Shown piece by piece: positions 25,322 to 33,279 of a stretch of DNA of 64,000 bases; position 1 is the stretch's first letter, and the number at the start of each line of letters is the position of its first letter. This stretch comes from Flavonifractor sp. An112. Its GTDB lineage: Bacteria > Bacillota > Clostridia > Oscillospirales > Oscillospiraceae. Position numbers and translations under genes: made by a program. The stretch lies in contig NZ_NFLU01000001.1 of assembly GCF_002161085.1 (NCBI RefSeq), positions 124,001 through 188,000 on the forward strand, given 5' to 3'. Under the pieces are notes generated by a model. The model worked only from the letters and a program-made list of their open reading frames with translations. It was not told the DNA's origin and searched no databases.

Positions 25322-26055
25322 TTTCCAAAGAAGAACAGCACGGAGATCTGTATGCTGTTGTGATTACCGACACCGGAATATCCCATCGATTATCCAATAC
25401 TCCCAATCAGGATGCTGTTCTTTACGCTTTTATGGAAGATGACTTTGTGTTAGCGGTTTCTGATGGTGTTGGATCATGCCCGAAAGCCGCTCTTGGGTCA
25501 AAAATGGCTGTGAGAGCCGCTGTAAAAGTATTTGAACAAATAAGGCAAAATCGATGTCAGAAGCACGAGCTTCCCCAACGGCTGATTGCTGAATGGACAA
25601 GCCTTTTGAATGGAGAAAAGCTGGACGATTGCTGTGCAACGCTTAAGATTGCAATGAAGTTATATGATCGAATGGTTCTTGTTTCCCTTGGAGATGGGGT
25701 GTTGGTTATGACTTCAAATGGTCTAAAGGTAAAAGCTCCTTCGGATGAGATGCCATTTGCTAATCAAACGAGATGTTTAAGTTCGTTTGTGAGTTCGAAA
25801 GAGATATGGATTGAAGAAGTCCATTTAGATTTGCATATTTCTTATGTAGTGTTTATGTGTACTGATGGTATCGCAAATGGACTACGGGACGGCAGTGAAT
25901 ATGAACTAGTCAGAGAAATTGAAGAGAACACGCCTACTGAAAAGCTAAAAGATGAATTGGAACTACTAACAATTGACATTTCTGATTTTAGCTTGGATGA
26001 CAGAACGTTAGGGGTGGTTAAGTGTGAGTGTAAGAATGCAGGACCTGAGCGGTGA
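25318..26055 (+). CDS. PP2C-type protein phosphatase
   Basis: A 245-residue metal-dependent Ser/Thr phosphatase with SNTPNQDAVLY (the N-Q-D metal motif, about 26-36), VLAVSDGVGS (about 44-53), a central SLGDGVLV and a C-terminal CTDGIANGL and DDRTLGVV. All main metal-binding aspartates are visible, so it should be active. It overlaps the kinase gene by 32 bases. It probably removes phosphates placed by the kinase encoded next, on the vWA, sigma-like or other partner. Confidence 0.87.
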   Translation: MISKEEQHGDLYAVVITDTGISHRLSNTPNQDAVLYAFMEDDFVLAVSDGVGSCPKAALGSKMAVRAAVKVFEQIRQNRCQKHELPQRLIAEWTSLLNGEKLDDCCATLKIAMKLYDRMVLVSLGDGVLVMTSNGLKVKAPSDEMPFANQTRCLSSFVSSKEIWIEEVHLDLHISYVVFMCTDGIANGLRDGSEYELVREIEENTPTEKLKDELELLTIDISDFSLDDRTLGVVKCECKNAGPER

Positions 26056-27442
26056 GATAATAACTTCTGTAGAAGGGACAAAATACAAATTAGGTGAACT
26101 TGCCGGTTATGGTGCTCAGGGCGTTGTTTATCAGGCAGAGAACAGCAGTAAGATGATTAAGCTCTACTATCCAACAGGATCGGATATTGTTGACTCGGAG
26201 ATTCTCGAACGATTGAGCTTTATTAAAAACGTAAAGGTTCCACCTAATTTTGTGGCAATACATGAACTAATAGAGGCACCATATGTTGGATATGTAATGG
26301 ATCGTGTTGTTGATCACCGTCCTCTCAATACGTACCTAATTCCTGACAAAAATCTTTCCTTCGCTGAATGGTATAACCAAGGTTTCGGCTTGCGAGAAAG
26401 AATATTTTTAGGCTATCTTATAGCCAAGGCTTTTGGAGCTCTTGAAAGAAGCAACCTATCATATTGCGATATTTCCGGTAATAACATTTTAGTTAAAATC
26501 GGCAAGGGCGCCTCAATAAAGATGATCGATGTTGATAACATCTATGTTGCAGGTAAAGGCAATGCAGCCGTGTTGGGAACTCCACGATACATTGCGCCAG
26601 AGGTAATCAGTCGCCAGAAGAATCCCGACGTTTTATCAGATAACTATTCGTTAGCAGTTATTCTTTTCGAATTGCTTCGTGTAGGTCACCCTTATATCAG
26701 CGATGAGGTCCTCGATGGTTCACCAGAGGATGAAGAAGCTGCATTGGCCGGAAAAGTTACTTATGTAACCGATGAGAATTCTACCAATATGCTCCCTGCA
26801 GATATTGTCCTGACTGTAAAGCTAAAAGAACTATTCCGCAAATGCTTTGTCGATGGTAAAAGAAATCGCATGGCAAGACCATCTGCCCAGGAATTCGAAT
26901 TTGCACTACTCGAAGCTAGCAACAAGGTGATCAAGTGTCCTTCCTGTGGTGCATGGCACTATCCGCGCAAAGCCAATCGTGTTTATAGTGGATGTCCTTG
27001 GTGTGATGCACCTTCAAAGCCAAAAGCCAGATTAAACTTTTATGACGTTCTTTCCGAGGGCAGTGATTACAGAAAAGGTACGCCCCTGGATGGCAGCACA
27101 AAAGGTAAGCTTGTAAATTCGTATATTCTCAGAGAAGGCAAAAATCAGATAAAAAGTCTTTATGTATTACGAGCTGATGATCCATCAAAGGCTATCAGAG
27201 CAGCGGACAACTACCTGACAATTGCCAAGGACTCAAAAGGATATTGGGCCTACAATGAGTTCTCAAAAAATAACATTGTAGTTAAAAAATACCAGACCGG
27301 AGAATATCATAGGATCGGCATCAAAAAAGCGATTCTGCTCGATAACGGCGATGCCATTTATTTTGAAATGAATGTAACAATTGAGGTTGGTGGAAAACAG
27401 TACTCCTTTATTCGAATGGCAAGATTTATGGAGGAAACGTAG
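26024..27442 (+). CDS. Ser/Thr protein kinase with zinc ribbon (TerY-P kinase)
   Basis: A 472-residue protein. Residues about 20-290 form a kinase: glycine-rich loop AGYGAQGVVYQ, a lysine at about 46, catalytic loop YCDISGNNILV with D149 and N154 (HRD changed to YCD), metal-binding D in IDVDN (DFG changed) and an APE-like IAPEV. A zinc ribbon follows (CPSCG ... CPWC, about 305-327), then a C-terminal beta-rich domain of about 140 residues. Kinase plus C-terminal zinc ribbon next to PP2C and vWA is the hallmark of TerY-P triads. Translation may start at GTG 26024 or ATG 26036, both inside the phosphatase gene. Confidence 0.85.
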   Translation: MSVRMQDLSGEIITSVEGTKYKLGELAGYGAQGVVYQAENSSKMIKLYYPTGSDIVDSEILERLSFIKNVKVPPNFVAIHELIEAPYVGYVMDRVVDHRPLNTYLIPDKNLSFAEWYNQGFGLRERIFLGYLIAKAFGALERSNLSYCDISGNNILVKIGKGASIKMIDVDNIYVAGKGNAAVLGTPRYIAPEVISRQKNPDVLSDNYSLAVILFELLRVGHPYISDEVLDGSPEDEEAALAGKVTYVTDENSTNMLPADIVLTVKLKELFRKCFVDGKRNRMARPSAQEFEFALLEASNKVIKCPSCGAWHYPRKANRVYSGCPWCDAPSKPKARLNFYDVLSEGSDYRKGTPLDGSTKGKLVNSYILREGKNQIKSLYVLRADDPSKAIRAADNYLTIAKDSKGYWAYNEFSKNNIVVKKYQTGEYHRIGIKKAILLDNGDAIYFEMNVTIEVGGKQYSFIRMARFMEET

Positions 27443-27761
27443 TGAAGATATCAGAAATCTATTCAGCTATGGGGCTGAAAATAAAACTGAATTATGAGGA
27501 TACATCTGCCAACTTCCAGGAAGGCAACTTGATACGTATCGAGGCCTCCCACGAAATCAGGACCTTTCTTGTGAGCCAGTATGGCGAAGGCGTATCTAAT
27601 TGTAAAACTGTGCTGTGCAAGGCAAGTCCTAACACTGCAGATTATTTGGCAGACCTCTTTGAGGGTGAACATGAGGACGCATACAGATGTATGTTTCTGA
27701 TCGTTGGTATAGAACCCGGGAGTCTGGAAGTACAGGCATATACATTCAGATTGGGAAATAA
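27442..27761 (+). CDS. Unknown last gene of the CARF-kinase operon, end uncertain
   Basis: GTG at 27442 overlaps the kinase stop codon by one base (TAGTG), so it is translationally coupled. About 105 codons encode an unrecognised soluble alpha/beta protein (KISEIYSAMGLKIKLNYED; DAYRCMFLIVGIEPG). In the given sequence the frame has no stop before the island's terminator and continues through it and the antisense of tRNA-Ala to 28086. One more G at 27753-27755 would give a stop TAA at 27759-27761, just before the terminator. I take that as the natural end. The alternative is truncation at the att site. Confidence 0.55.
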
Positions 27762-27796
27762 AAAAAGACTTGAAACCGAAGTTTCAAGTCTTTTTT
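27761..27796. terminator. Bidirectional terminator at the island 1 border
   Basis: A 16-bp perfect stem (27761-27776 with 27781-27796), a CGAA tetraloop and A/T runs. It ends the island operon on the plus strand and the tRNA-Ala transcript on the minus strand. Confidence 0.9.
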
Positions 27797-27809
27797 CACT
27801 CTCTCGAGT

Positions 27810-27885
<76 letters not shown>

Positions 27886-28017
27886 AAATGTGTTTGTTCA
27901 CCGACGGAACAGGTTGTATTTTACCAGCTCTGCTCTCTGTTGTCAAGCCCTTTTTCAATCTTTTTTACTTTAGGCAAAATACATACCAACACCCAGTGCC
28001 AAACACTTTTCTATCTA

Positions 28018-28674
28018 TCAATGGCGCATCAAGAAGAATGCAATCAGCAATGGCCCACAGGCAACAGCCGCCGTGTACAAGCTTAAAAAGCTGCTGCACC
28101 ATGCACCCAGCGCCGCACCAACAATAAAAAACAGAATGATTCCACCATACTGTGCAGCCCGCAAAAGATGATCCTTCTCCCCGGTACGGATAAACTGATA
28201 TAGCCGCTCCGTACCGCTGCGCAGATTTCCGGTACACATGGTAGTCGCAAATGCATTGCCGCGGACCTTCCGGAAACTCTCTACCTGTATGGCGCATACA
28301 AATGAGACCATAATATTGGCCAGTGCATTCAACCGCTGCGGAAGAAACGCCACCAGCGCCAACAGAATCATTTCCAAACAAACCGTGACTTGCCGCCAAT
28401 GAATGACACGCGCTTCCTTCATCCGTTCCTTGATGCACTCAGCGGCGATCACACCAGCTGCAAATGCCAGGATGGGCAGCAAATAATGTAGCACACCGCT
28501 CCAGTCCCCTTTCACTGCCCGCACACCTAACAAAACAATGTTACCTGTCTGTGCATTGGCAAATACGCCGTCCCTCATCAAATAGGTATAGGCATCCAGC
28601 AGGCCACCTGCTACCGCCAACAGCGCACCGATCCGAAATCGTTCCGATGTCTGCAACCCCTTGGCCGTCTCCAT
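28018..28674 (-). CDS. YoaK (DUF1275) family membrane protein
   Basis: A roughly 218-residue protein with six membrane helices and the family's pattern GGLLDAYTYL (early), ANAQTGNIVLLG and ESFRKVRGNAFATTMCTGNLRS. YoaK-like proteins are small-molecule carriers of unknown substrate. Two ATG codons compete: 28680, three bases after GGAGG, and 28674, nine bases after it. I prefer 28674. It is core genome, bordering the tRNA. Confidence 0.87.
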   Translation of the reverse strand: METAKGLQTSERFRIGALLAVAGGLLDAYTYLMRDGVFANAQTGNIVLLGVRAVKGDWSGVLHYLLPILAFAAGVIAAECIKERMKEARVIHWRQVTVCLEMILLALVAFLPQRLNALANIMVSFVCAIQVESFRKVRGNAFATTMCTGNLRSGTERLYQFIRTGEKDHLLRAAQYGGIILFFIVGAALGAWCSSFLSLYTAAVACGPLLIAFFLMRH

Positions 28675-28712
28675 GTTCATGTTCCTCCGCTTTCGGGTTC
28701 ATTGCTTTTAAT

Positions 28713-28744
28713 GGGAAATGGCCGCCCACAGGCGGCCATTTCCC
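28713..28744. terminator. Hairpin between ybaB and the yoaK-like gene
   Basis: A 14-bp perfect stem (28713-28726 with 28731-28744) with CACA loop, without a clear T run on either side. It probably ends the dnaX-ybaB transcript. Confidence 0.6.
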
Positions 28745-28753
28745 GTTTCAAAT

Positions 28754-29101
28754 TCAGAAGGGCAGGTTCAGGCCGCCGGTCAGCTGCTGCATGGAAGAGG
28801 CAGAGTCGTTCTCCGCCGCACGCAGCGCCTCATTCACGGCTGCCACAATCATATCCTGCAGCATCTCCACATCCTCAGGATCTACCGCATCGGGGTCAAT
28901 AGTAACACTCTCCAGCACGCGCTTGCCGGTCACAGTGGCGCTGACCGCACCACCGCCGGCTGCCGCAGTGTAGGTCTTGGTCTCCAGCTCCTGCTGCATC
29001 TTCATCATATCCTGCTGCATCTTCTGGACCTGCTTCATCATGTTCATGTTCATGCCGCCGCCCATGCCGCCAAATCCGCGGCTGTTAAATCCCTTTGCCA
29101 T
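28754..29101 (-). CDS. ybaB: YbaB/EbfC nucleoid-associated protein
   Basis: A 115-residue protein with a glycine/methionine-rich start, MMKQVQKMQQDMMKMQQELE, and the family core TVTGKRVLESVTIDPDAVD followed by EMLQDMIVAAVNEAL. It binds DNA as a dimer. The ATG at 29101 follows AAGGAG by nine bases. Its place directly after dnaX is the standard order in Firmicutes. Confidence 0.93.
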   Translation of the reverse strand: MAKGFNSRGFGGMGGGMNMNMMKQVQKMQQDMMKMQQELETKTYTAAAGGGAVSATVTGKRVLESVTIDPDAVDPEDVEMLQDMIVAAVNEALRAAENDSASSMQQLTGGLNLPF

Positions 29102-29115
29102 AGGTCGCAACTCCT

Positions 29116-30831
29116 TTATTCTTCAATAATAATGTTGTCAAACTGCTGGCCCATTGCCAACAGATCATCCAGATTATCATGCTCGGCTGGCTGTTGTGCC
29201 GCCGGAGCTGTTTTTGGCGGTGCACCCACCTTTACAGTACACCGTACAGCCCGGCCGGTCTGCACAGCAGCCAGCTTTTCCAACGCTTCCAGCACTGCAG
29301 AAGTGCCCACCATGTTTTTGGTAAAATCCGTATCCACCCACAGCGTTAACACGCTGTCTTCCAGCAGGCCCTGTACTGCGGACGGATTGCTGAGAAACGG
29401 ATAGACTGCCGGGAACTTTCCCCGAAGCCCAGCCACCAGCCCTGGCCACAAATCACCAGACGGCGCCGCCATAACCGGGGTATCGGCAGGCTTCTTCTCC
29501 ATCTGAGAAACAGGCGCCGGGGCAGGCTCCGATTCTGCTTGATAAGCGATACGCTCCCCGGGTTCCTCTGGCAGCGGGGGGCGCTCCTCTTCCCAGGGCG
29601 GGGTATCCTTCTGCCCGCTCCGGCTATCCGGCACCTTTTTCTGCGGTACAGGCGGTACCGCACAGGCGGTAGGTATCCCACCTGCCAGTAGTTCCTCTAC
29701 TCTGGACAGACGGGCATTGATTCCCGCCATACTCTCATCCAGCACCGGATCACAGAGACGGATCAGACAGAGCTCAGCATCTGTGCGGCGGTTGCCGCTG
29801 CGGGACAGGTCGGCAATGGTAGACTGGAGCACACCCAGCATCTGGGCCAGCCGGGGCGTTTGAAACAGATTGGACAGCCGCCGCATGGTATTCTCATCGT
29901 AGCCACCAGTCAGCAGTGCTGCTCCACCCTTGGGGGCCGTCTTTCGTACCAGAAGATCCCTTGTCAGGGCAGACAGCTCACCCAGCAGGCTCCCTACTTC
30001 CTTGCCGGCACCATACAGTCTAGCCAGGGTCTCCAGGGCGGCAGCGGTATCACCGGCTCCGATCTGCTCCATCAGGCGGGCTGTCTCCAGGTTCCCAGCT
30101 AACCCTAAGGCGTCCAGCACCTCCTGAACACCGATAGGGCCGTCCGGTATCGCACACTGGTCTAGCAGGGACAGGGCGTCACGCAGTCCACCGTCCGCCA
30201 GCCGGGCCAGTAATTCCGCGCCCTCTCCTCTCAGCTCCAGACCCTCTTGGCGCGCCACATAGGCCAGCCGGGCAGCGATATCGCCGGGCAGAATGCGCTT
30301 GAAGGAGAACTGCTGACAGCGGGACTTGATGGTAGCCGGCACTTTATGCAGCTCCGTAGTGGCCAAAATAAACATCAGATGGGCAGGAGGCTCTTCCAGG
30401 ATCTTCAGCAACGCATTGAATGCCGCGGTAGAGAGCATATGGACCTCGTCCACAATGTACACCCGTTTCCGCACCGCCGCTGGAGTATATACCGCCTCAT
30501 CCCTCAGGGCACGAACCTGGTCCACGCCGTTGTTGGAGGCCGCATCCAGCTCCAACACATCCAAAATAGAGCCATTCTCAATGCCCAAACAGGACGGGCA
30601 CTGGTTGCAGGGATTCCCGTTGACCGGGTGCTCACAGTTGACCGCCCGGGACAGGATTTTGGCGCAGGTAGTCTTGCCTGTGCCTCTGGTACCTGTAAAC
30701 AAATAGGCGTGAGAGAGTCGTCCGGTCTCCACCTGCCGCTTCAACGTATCGGTGATATGGGCCTGACCCACCACGTCGTCAAAGGTACGGGGCCGCCATT
30801 TTCGGTATAAAGCCTGATACACGCCGGTCAC
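29116..30831 (-). CDS. dnaX: DNA polymerase III subunit gamma/tau
   Basis: A clamp-loader ATPase of about 570 residues with YRKWRPRTFDDVVGQ at the start, Walker A GTRGTGKT (47-54), a zinc module of four cysteines (66, 75, 78, 81), Walker B VYIVDEVHML, the SRC box and a proline-rich tail. GTG at 30831 opens the frame. The GTG at 30822, behind GAGGTG, matches the usual MYQALYRKWRP start better. It is followed by ybaB and preceded by the SRP RNA gene. Confidence 0.95.
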   Translation of the reverse strand: MTGVYQALYRKWRPRTFDDVVGQAHITDTLKRQVETGRLSHAYLFTGTRGTGKTTCAKILSRAVNCEHPVNGNPCNQCPSCLGIENGSILDVLELDAASNNGVDQVRALRDEAVYTPAAVRKRVYIVDEVHMLSTAAFNALLKILEEPPAHLMFILATTELHKVPATIKSRCQQFSFKRILPGDIAARLAYVARQEGLELRGEGAELLARLADGGLRDALSLLDQCAIPDGPIGVQEVLDALGLAGNLETARLMEQIGAGDTAAALETLARLYGAGKEVGSLLGELSALTRDLLVRKTAPKGGAALLTGGYDENTMRRLSNLFQTPRLAQMLGVLQSTIADLSRSGNRRTDAELCLIRLCDPVLDESMAGINARLSRVEELLAGGIPTACAVPPVPQKKVPDSRSGQKDTPPWEEERPPLPEEPGERIAYQAESEPAPAPVSQMEKKPADTPVMAAPSGDLWPGLVAGLRGKFPAVYPFLSNPSAVQGLLEDSVLTLWVDTDFTKNMVGTSAVLEALEKLAAVQTGRAVRCTVKVGAPPKTAPAAQQPAEHDNLDDLLAMGQQFDNIIIEE

Positions 30832-30851
30832 CTCGTCATAAAAGTGAAAAA

Positions 30852-30892
30852 GAGGGGCGGAGGATGCGGAAAGCCGCGTCGCTTCGCCCCTC
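30852..30892 (-). terminator. Terminator of the SRP RNA
   Basis: Nested stem (outer 30852-30859 with 30885-30892) with five T on the minus strand, between SRP RNA and dnaX. Confidence 0.8.
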
Positions 30893-30910
30893 CTTGTACA
30901 TCCGGTTCAT

Positions 30911-31189
30911 GGCAAGACCGCACACCGACCTTTGGAATCAGCGCTATGCCCGTTACCCTGGCAGCCGGCTCAGGAGCGGGAACCCCGCGGCACAGATCGC
31001 GGTCCGCTTAGTGCTGCTCGGTTCCCCGCCTGACACGGTTCACGGGGCGACCTTGCGCGGGACCGATCCATCATCACTACTTACCGGGGTCAGACGACAC
31101 AACGCAGATCCGGGGGCCGGGATTCATCCCTGCTGTAGCGGGTTGCAGGTACAGGGCACCGCTAACTCCCCGACTAGTGCGGCCTTGCC
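30911..31189 (-). ncRNA. ffs: Signal recognition particle RNA, large Gram-positive form
   Basis: On the minus strand the 5' arm GGCAAGGCCGCAC pairs with the 3' arm GTGCGGTCTTGCC, closing an RNA of about 279 nt. The apical helix 8 signature is present (GTCAGGCGGGGAACC followed by GAGCAGCACTAAG), as is an Alu-like 5' domain (TAGTCGGGGAGTTAGCGG). It scaffolds Ffh for membrane-protein targeting. Mature ends may differ by some bases. Location upstream of dnaX is typical. Confidence 0.92.
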
Positions 31190-31235
31190 TTGGACCGGAC
31201 GCATCAGCGCCGTCCGCTGGAAGGCTGTATTTGAT

Positions 31236-31264
31236 ATCATACATCATTTCCGACCATTTATCAA
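31236..31264 (-). promoter_or_regulatory. Sigma-70 type promoter of the SRP RNA
   Basis: TTGATA (-35, 31264-31259) and TATGAT (-10, 31241-31236) are 17 bases apart, placing the start near 31229, about 40 nt before the paired 5' end. Confidence 0.75.
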
Positions 31265-31294
31265 TATCACTTTTTAGTTTTTTTCAAAAACCTC

Positions 31295-31322
31295 TTTACA
31301 ACCGGTTTAATTATGCTATAAT
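31295..31322 (+). promoter_or_regulatory. Sigma-70 type promoter of tRNA-Ala(CGC)
   Basis: TTTACA (31295-31300), a 16-base spacer and TATAAT (31317-31322) preceded by TG form a strong promoter. It is divergent from the SRP promoter and reads through the tRNA remnant into the intact tRNA. Confidence 0.75.
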
Positions 31323-31356
31323 ACTGGAGTGTTGAGTAAATACACTTTAATAATAT

Positions 31357-31408
31357 GGGCCTATAGCTCAGCTGGGAGCGCAAGCTGTCCGCTGCACAGG
31401 CCCCACCA
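31357..31408 (+). pseudogene. Truncated tRNA-like sequence upstream of tRNA-Ala(CGC)
   Basis: The first 20 bases repeat the start of the tRNA at 31422. The sequence then departs and ends after 52 nt in AGGCCC-CACCA, whose AGGCCC pairs with the GGGCCT at its 5' end. It keeps an acceptor stem, a D arm and CCA but lacks a T arm and a normal anticodon arm. It is a deletion remnant or a minimal tRNA-like RNA, transcribed with the intact tRNA. Confidence 0.6.
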
Positions 31409-31421
31409 AACAACTTAATAT

Positions 31422-31497
31422 GGGCCTATAGCTCAGCTGGGAGAGCGTACGGTTCGCATCCGTAAGGTCGTCGGTTCGATCCCGATTAGGTCCACCA
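31422..31497 (+). tRNA. tRNA-Ala (anticodon CGC)
   Basis: A 76-nt cloverleaf with encoded CCA. The acceptor GGGCCTA/TAGGTCC has the alanine G3-U70 pair, and the anticodon loop TTCGCAT gives CGC. Its 3' part from 31439 is the left att repeat of island 2. Confidence 0.93.
31439..31497 (+). repeat. att repeat: 3' part of tRNA-Ala(CGC), left end of island 2
   Basis: These 59 bases recur at 48862-48920 with a single mismatch (A at 31488 against G at 48911). The intact tRNA lies at this border and only its 3' part at the other, as expected for integration at a tRNA 3' end. Confidence 0.88.
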
Positions 31498-31530
31498 AAA
31501 GAAGCACCTGCAAATGCAGGTGCTTCTTTT
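31497..31530 (+). terminator. Terminator after tRNA-Ala(CGC)
   Basis: A stem of up to 16 bp (31497-31512 with 31515-31530) with a 2-base loop and T run, supplied by the island. Confidence 0.82.
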
Positions 31531-31651
31531 TGCTTTTGCCGTAAGGATGTGGCCACGATGTCAAAAATCGAATACCGAAAAGCAAGGTACTTCCCGCCGT
31601 GTTCTTCGTTTTTTGCTGAGACAATTAAAATCAATGTGGTTTTATCGAATG

Positions 31652-32284
31652 TTAGAACGAAAGCATTGCTTTGCCAAATTCTCTAAGCAAGTTGCTCTCA
31701 TACAGCTTATTGAAATTGCAAAAATCATATTTGACTAATCTTCGATAGTAAGCATAGTCTGTTTTTTGATTTTCATACGCAAACCCGTCCACAAGCGTTT
31801 GAATTTTAGAGAACATGATATTGATTTCTTTCGCAAAAGAAATCAATGCGCCAGCGGTTATGCGCAACATCTTTTCCTCTCCCGGGTCCTCTATTTTGTA
31901 ATTTATCTCAAATAAGATAGCGCTGCCGCTTCCGGAAGATGAAACAGTTGCTCCATGCATTCTGTGTTCCAGCTTGTTCCGAATAGTTTTTACTGTGATA
32001 AGAAAATCATAATGATTTTTCAAAAGCTGCTGATAATCATCATTCAAAAAAGGTATCTCATTTGAAAATTCCAACAGTCCGTCGCGGCTGCTTATTTTAT
32101 AAACGCCGGCGCTGCGCACATAAGGAACTAACCTTGGAATCAGCTGAATGACAGACTCGACGTGCTTTTCATACTGCTCGCAATTGTCCAAAACATCCAC
32201 ACCGCACAGAACTAAAATGTTTTGGTTGAGTTCGTACAAGGCCTCAAAATAGCGGTATAGCGCATTTGCAATTTGAATCGTCAT
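31652..32284 (-). CDS. HEPN-like protein of unknown function
   Basis: A 210-residue, mainly helical protein. Within VKTIRNKLEHRMHG it has R-x4-H (R, then H in RNKLEH), the signature of HEPN ribonucleases, in the right kind of helix. GAGGTGG precedes the ATG. It is the first gene inside the left border of island 2, a usual place for defence or toxin cargo. No antitoxin-like partner is adjacent; the small gene at 32502-32672 is the nearest. The HEPN call rests on the motif and helix content only. Confidence 0.5.
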   Translation of the reverse strand: MTIQIANALYRYFEALYELNQNILVLCGVDVLDNCEQYEKHVESVIQLIPRLVPYVRSAGVYKISSRDGLLEFSNEIPFLNDDYQQLLKNHYDFLITVKTIRNKLEHRMHGATVSSSGSGSAILFEINYKIEDPGEEKMLRITAGALISFAKEINIMFSKIQTLVDGFAYENQKTDYAYYRRLVKYDFCNFNKLYESNLLREFGKAMLSF

Positions 32285-32454
32285 TGAACCACCTCACTTC
32301 AATCGCTCACACAGCCGTTGCTCTGTTTTTTGAATAAGTAAAAGTTCAGCCCCATTCAATCCACGCTATTGCCACTTGAATTATAACAATTCAAGTGTAT
32401 CATTTTGCAACGGAACATTCAATGCGTTGTTAAATGCAGCCATTAAACTGCAAC

Positions 32455-32490
32455 AGCCCACGGGGGATACCTTGTTATCCCCCGTGGGCT
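32455..32490. terminator. Strong hairpin after the 56-residue gene
   Basis: A 15-bp perfect stem (32455-32469 with 32476-32490) without a long T run, 12 bases past the stop codon at 32502 on the minus strand. Confidence 0.6.
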
Positions 32491-32501
32491 ATTGTCAGTT
32501 G

Positions 32502-32672
32502 TTATTTTATGCGGTTTCCGTGTTTATCCAGAATACCGGCTTCATACTCCTTCCGAATCGCTTTCGCGAATGTACGAGCCAACCGTTCCAATTGCGCTTT
32601 GCTGGGTTTGTATTCCTTTGGAAACGGCTCCGGGTAGGTGACCCGCACCACAGGTGTTTCGTTGAGATCCAT
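32502..32672 (-). CDS. Small protein of 56 residues, unknown
   Basis: Minus-strand frame MDLNETPVVRVTYPEPF ... RKEYEAGILDKHGNRIK. AGGAGG lies nine bases before the ATG, and a strong hairpin follows. The protein is charged and probably helical in its second half (SKAQLERLARTFAKAIRKEY). Upstream are three palindromic TTAGAT/ATCTAA operators, which suggests regulated expression. No family is recognised. Confidence 0.6.
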   Translation of the reverse strand: MDLNETPVVRVTYPEPFPKEYKPSKAQLERLARTFAKAIRKEYEAGILDKHGNRIK

Positions 32673-32741
32673 TCTGGTTTACCTCCTATCCAATTTTGAG
32701 CTTGGTTTTAACTATTCATTTCACCTGTGTGTCTAAACATA

Positions 32742-32799
32742 TTAGATTTTAATCTAAGCAGGTAAGATAATTATCTAAATATGTTAGATTTTCGTCTAA
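32742..32799. promoter_or_regulatory. Three palindromic operators (TTAGAT-type)
   Basis: TTAGATTTTAATCTAA (32742-32757), AAGATAATTATCT (about 32764-32776) and TTAGATTTTCGTCTAA (32784-32799) lie 70-130 bp before the 56-residue gene, spaced about two helical turns apart. They look like dimer-binding sites of one repressor, not identified. Confidence 0.55.
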
Positions 32800-32856
32800 C
32801 TTTTGCCGTGTTTTCTGCACAAATTGCGCTCTTAAAACGGGCCATATCACAGCCAG

Positions 32857-33068
32857 ACCCCGTAATAAACACGGGGTTTTACGCATTTTTTCGGCATTGA
32901 ATACGAGAATTCCAAACTATTATTGAATATTACGGGGAAGTTTCCGAAGATTACGGGGTTTTCAGAACTATTACGGGGTTTTCGAAATTCTGACCCCGTG
33001 TTTATTACGGGGTATATGATTTTGAAACGGAGCATTATGGAGAATTTTCGAGGATTACGGGGTTTACG
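32857..33068. repeat. Array of ATTACGGGG repeats with 21-bp inverted ends
   Basis: ATTACGGGG occurs at 32929, 32950, 32970, 33004 and 33054 (three of them continue as GGTTT). The 21 bases at 32857-32877 are the exact reverse complement of 32993-33013, and both carry CCCCGTGTTTATTACGGGG-like sequence. The stretch 32700-33140 has no gene. Iterons, integrase/excisionase arm sites or a control region are all possible. Confidence 0.65.
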
Positions 33069-33144
33069 CATACAGTCCGCAATCCTTAAATATTTCCGAG
33101 TAAGGATTCTATCGTCTTATTTTCATTGCTGCATAGATACACGC

Positions 33145-33174
33145 CGCCCCCCTTTCCCTACGGGAGAGGGGGGC
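33145..33174 (+). terminator. GC-rich intrinsic terminator
   Basis: CGCCCCCC pairs with GGGGGGCG around an inner CCC/GGG stem, followed by TTTCGTTTT. Confidence 0.7.
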
Positions 33175-33279
33175 GTTTCGTTTTGTCCGCATCTTCGTTC
33201 CCGGCAAATGAAATTTTGATGGCATCGATTTCTACTATACTAATATCGTAATCTATTGATGATGAAAGGAGGTGAAAAC

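Noticed and set aside
32847-33071. Minus-strand frame of 74 codons with repeated RKPRN
   Set aside because: Its amino-acid repeats only mirror the ATTACGGGG DNA repeats. There is no ribosome site.
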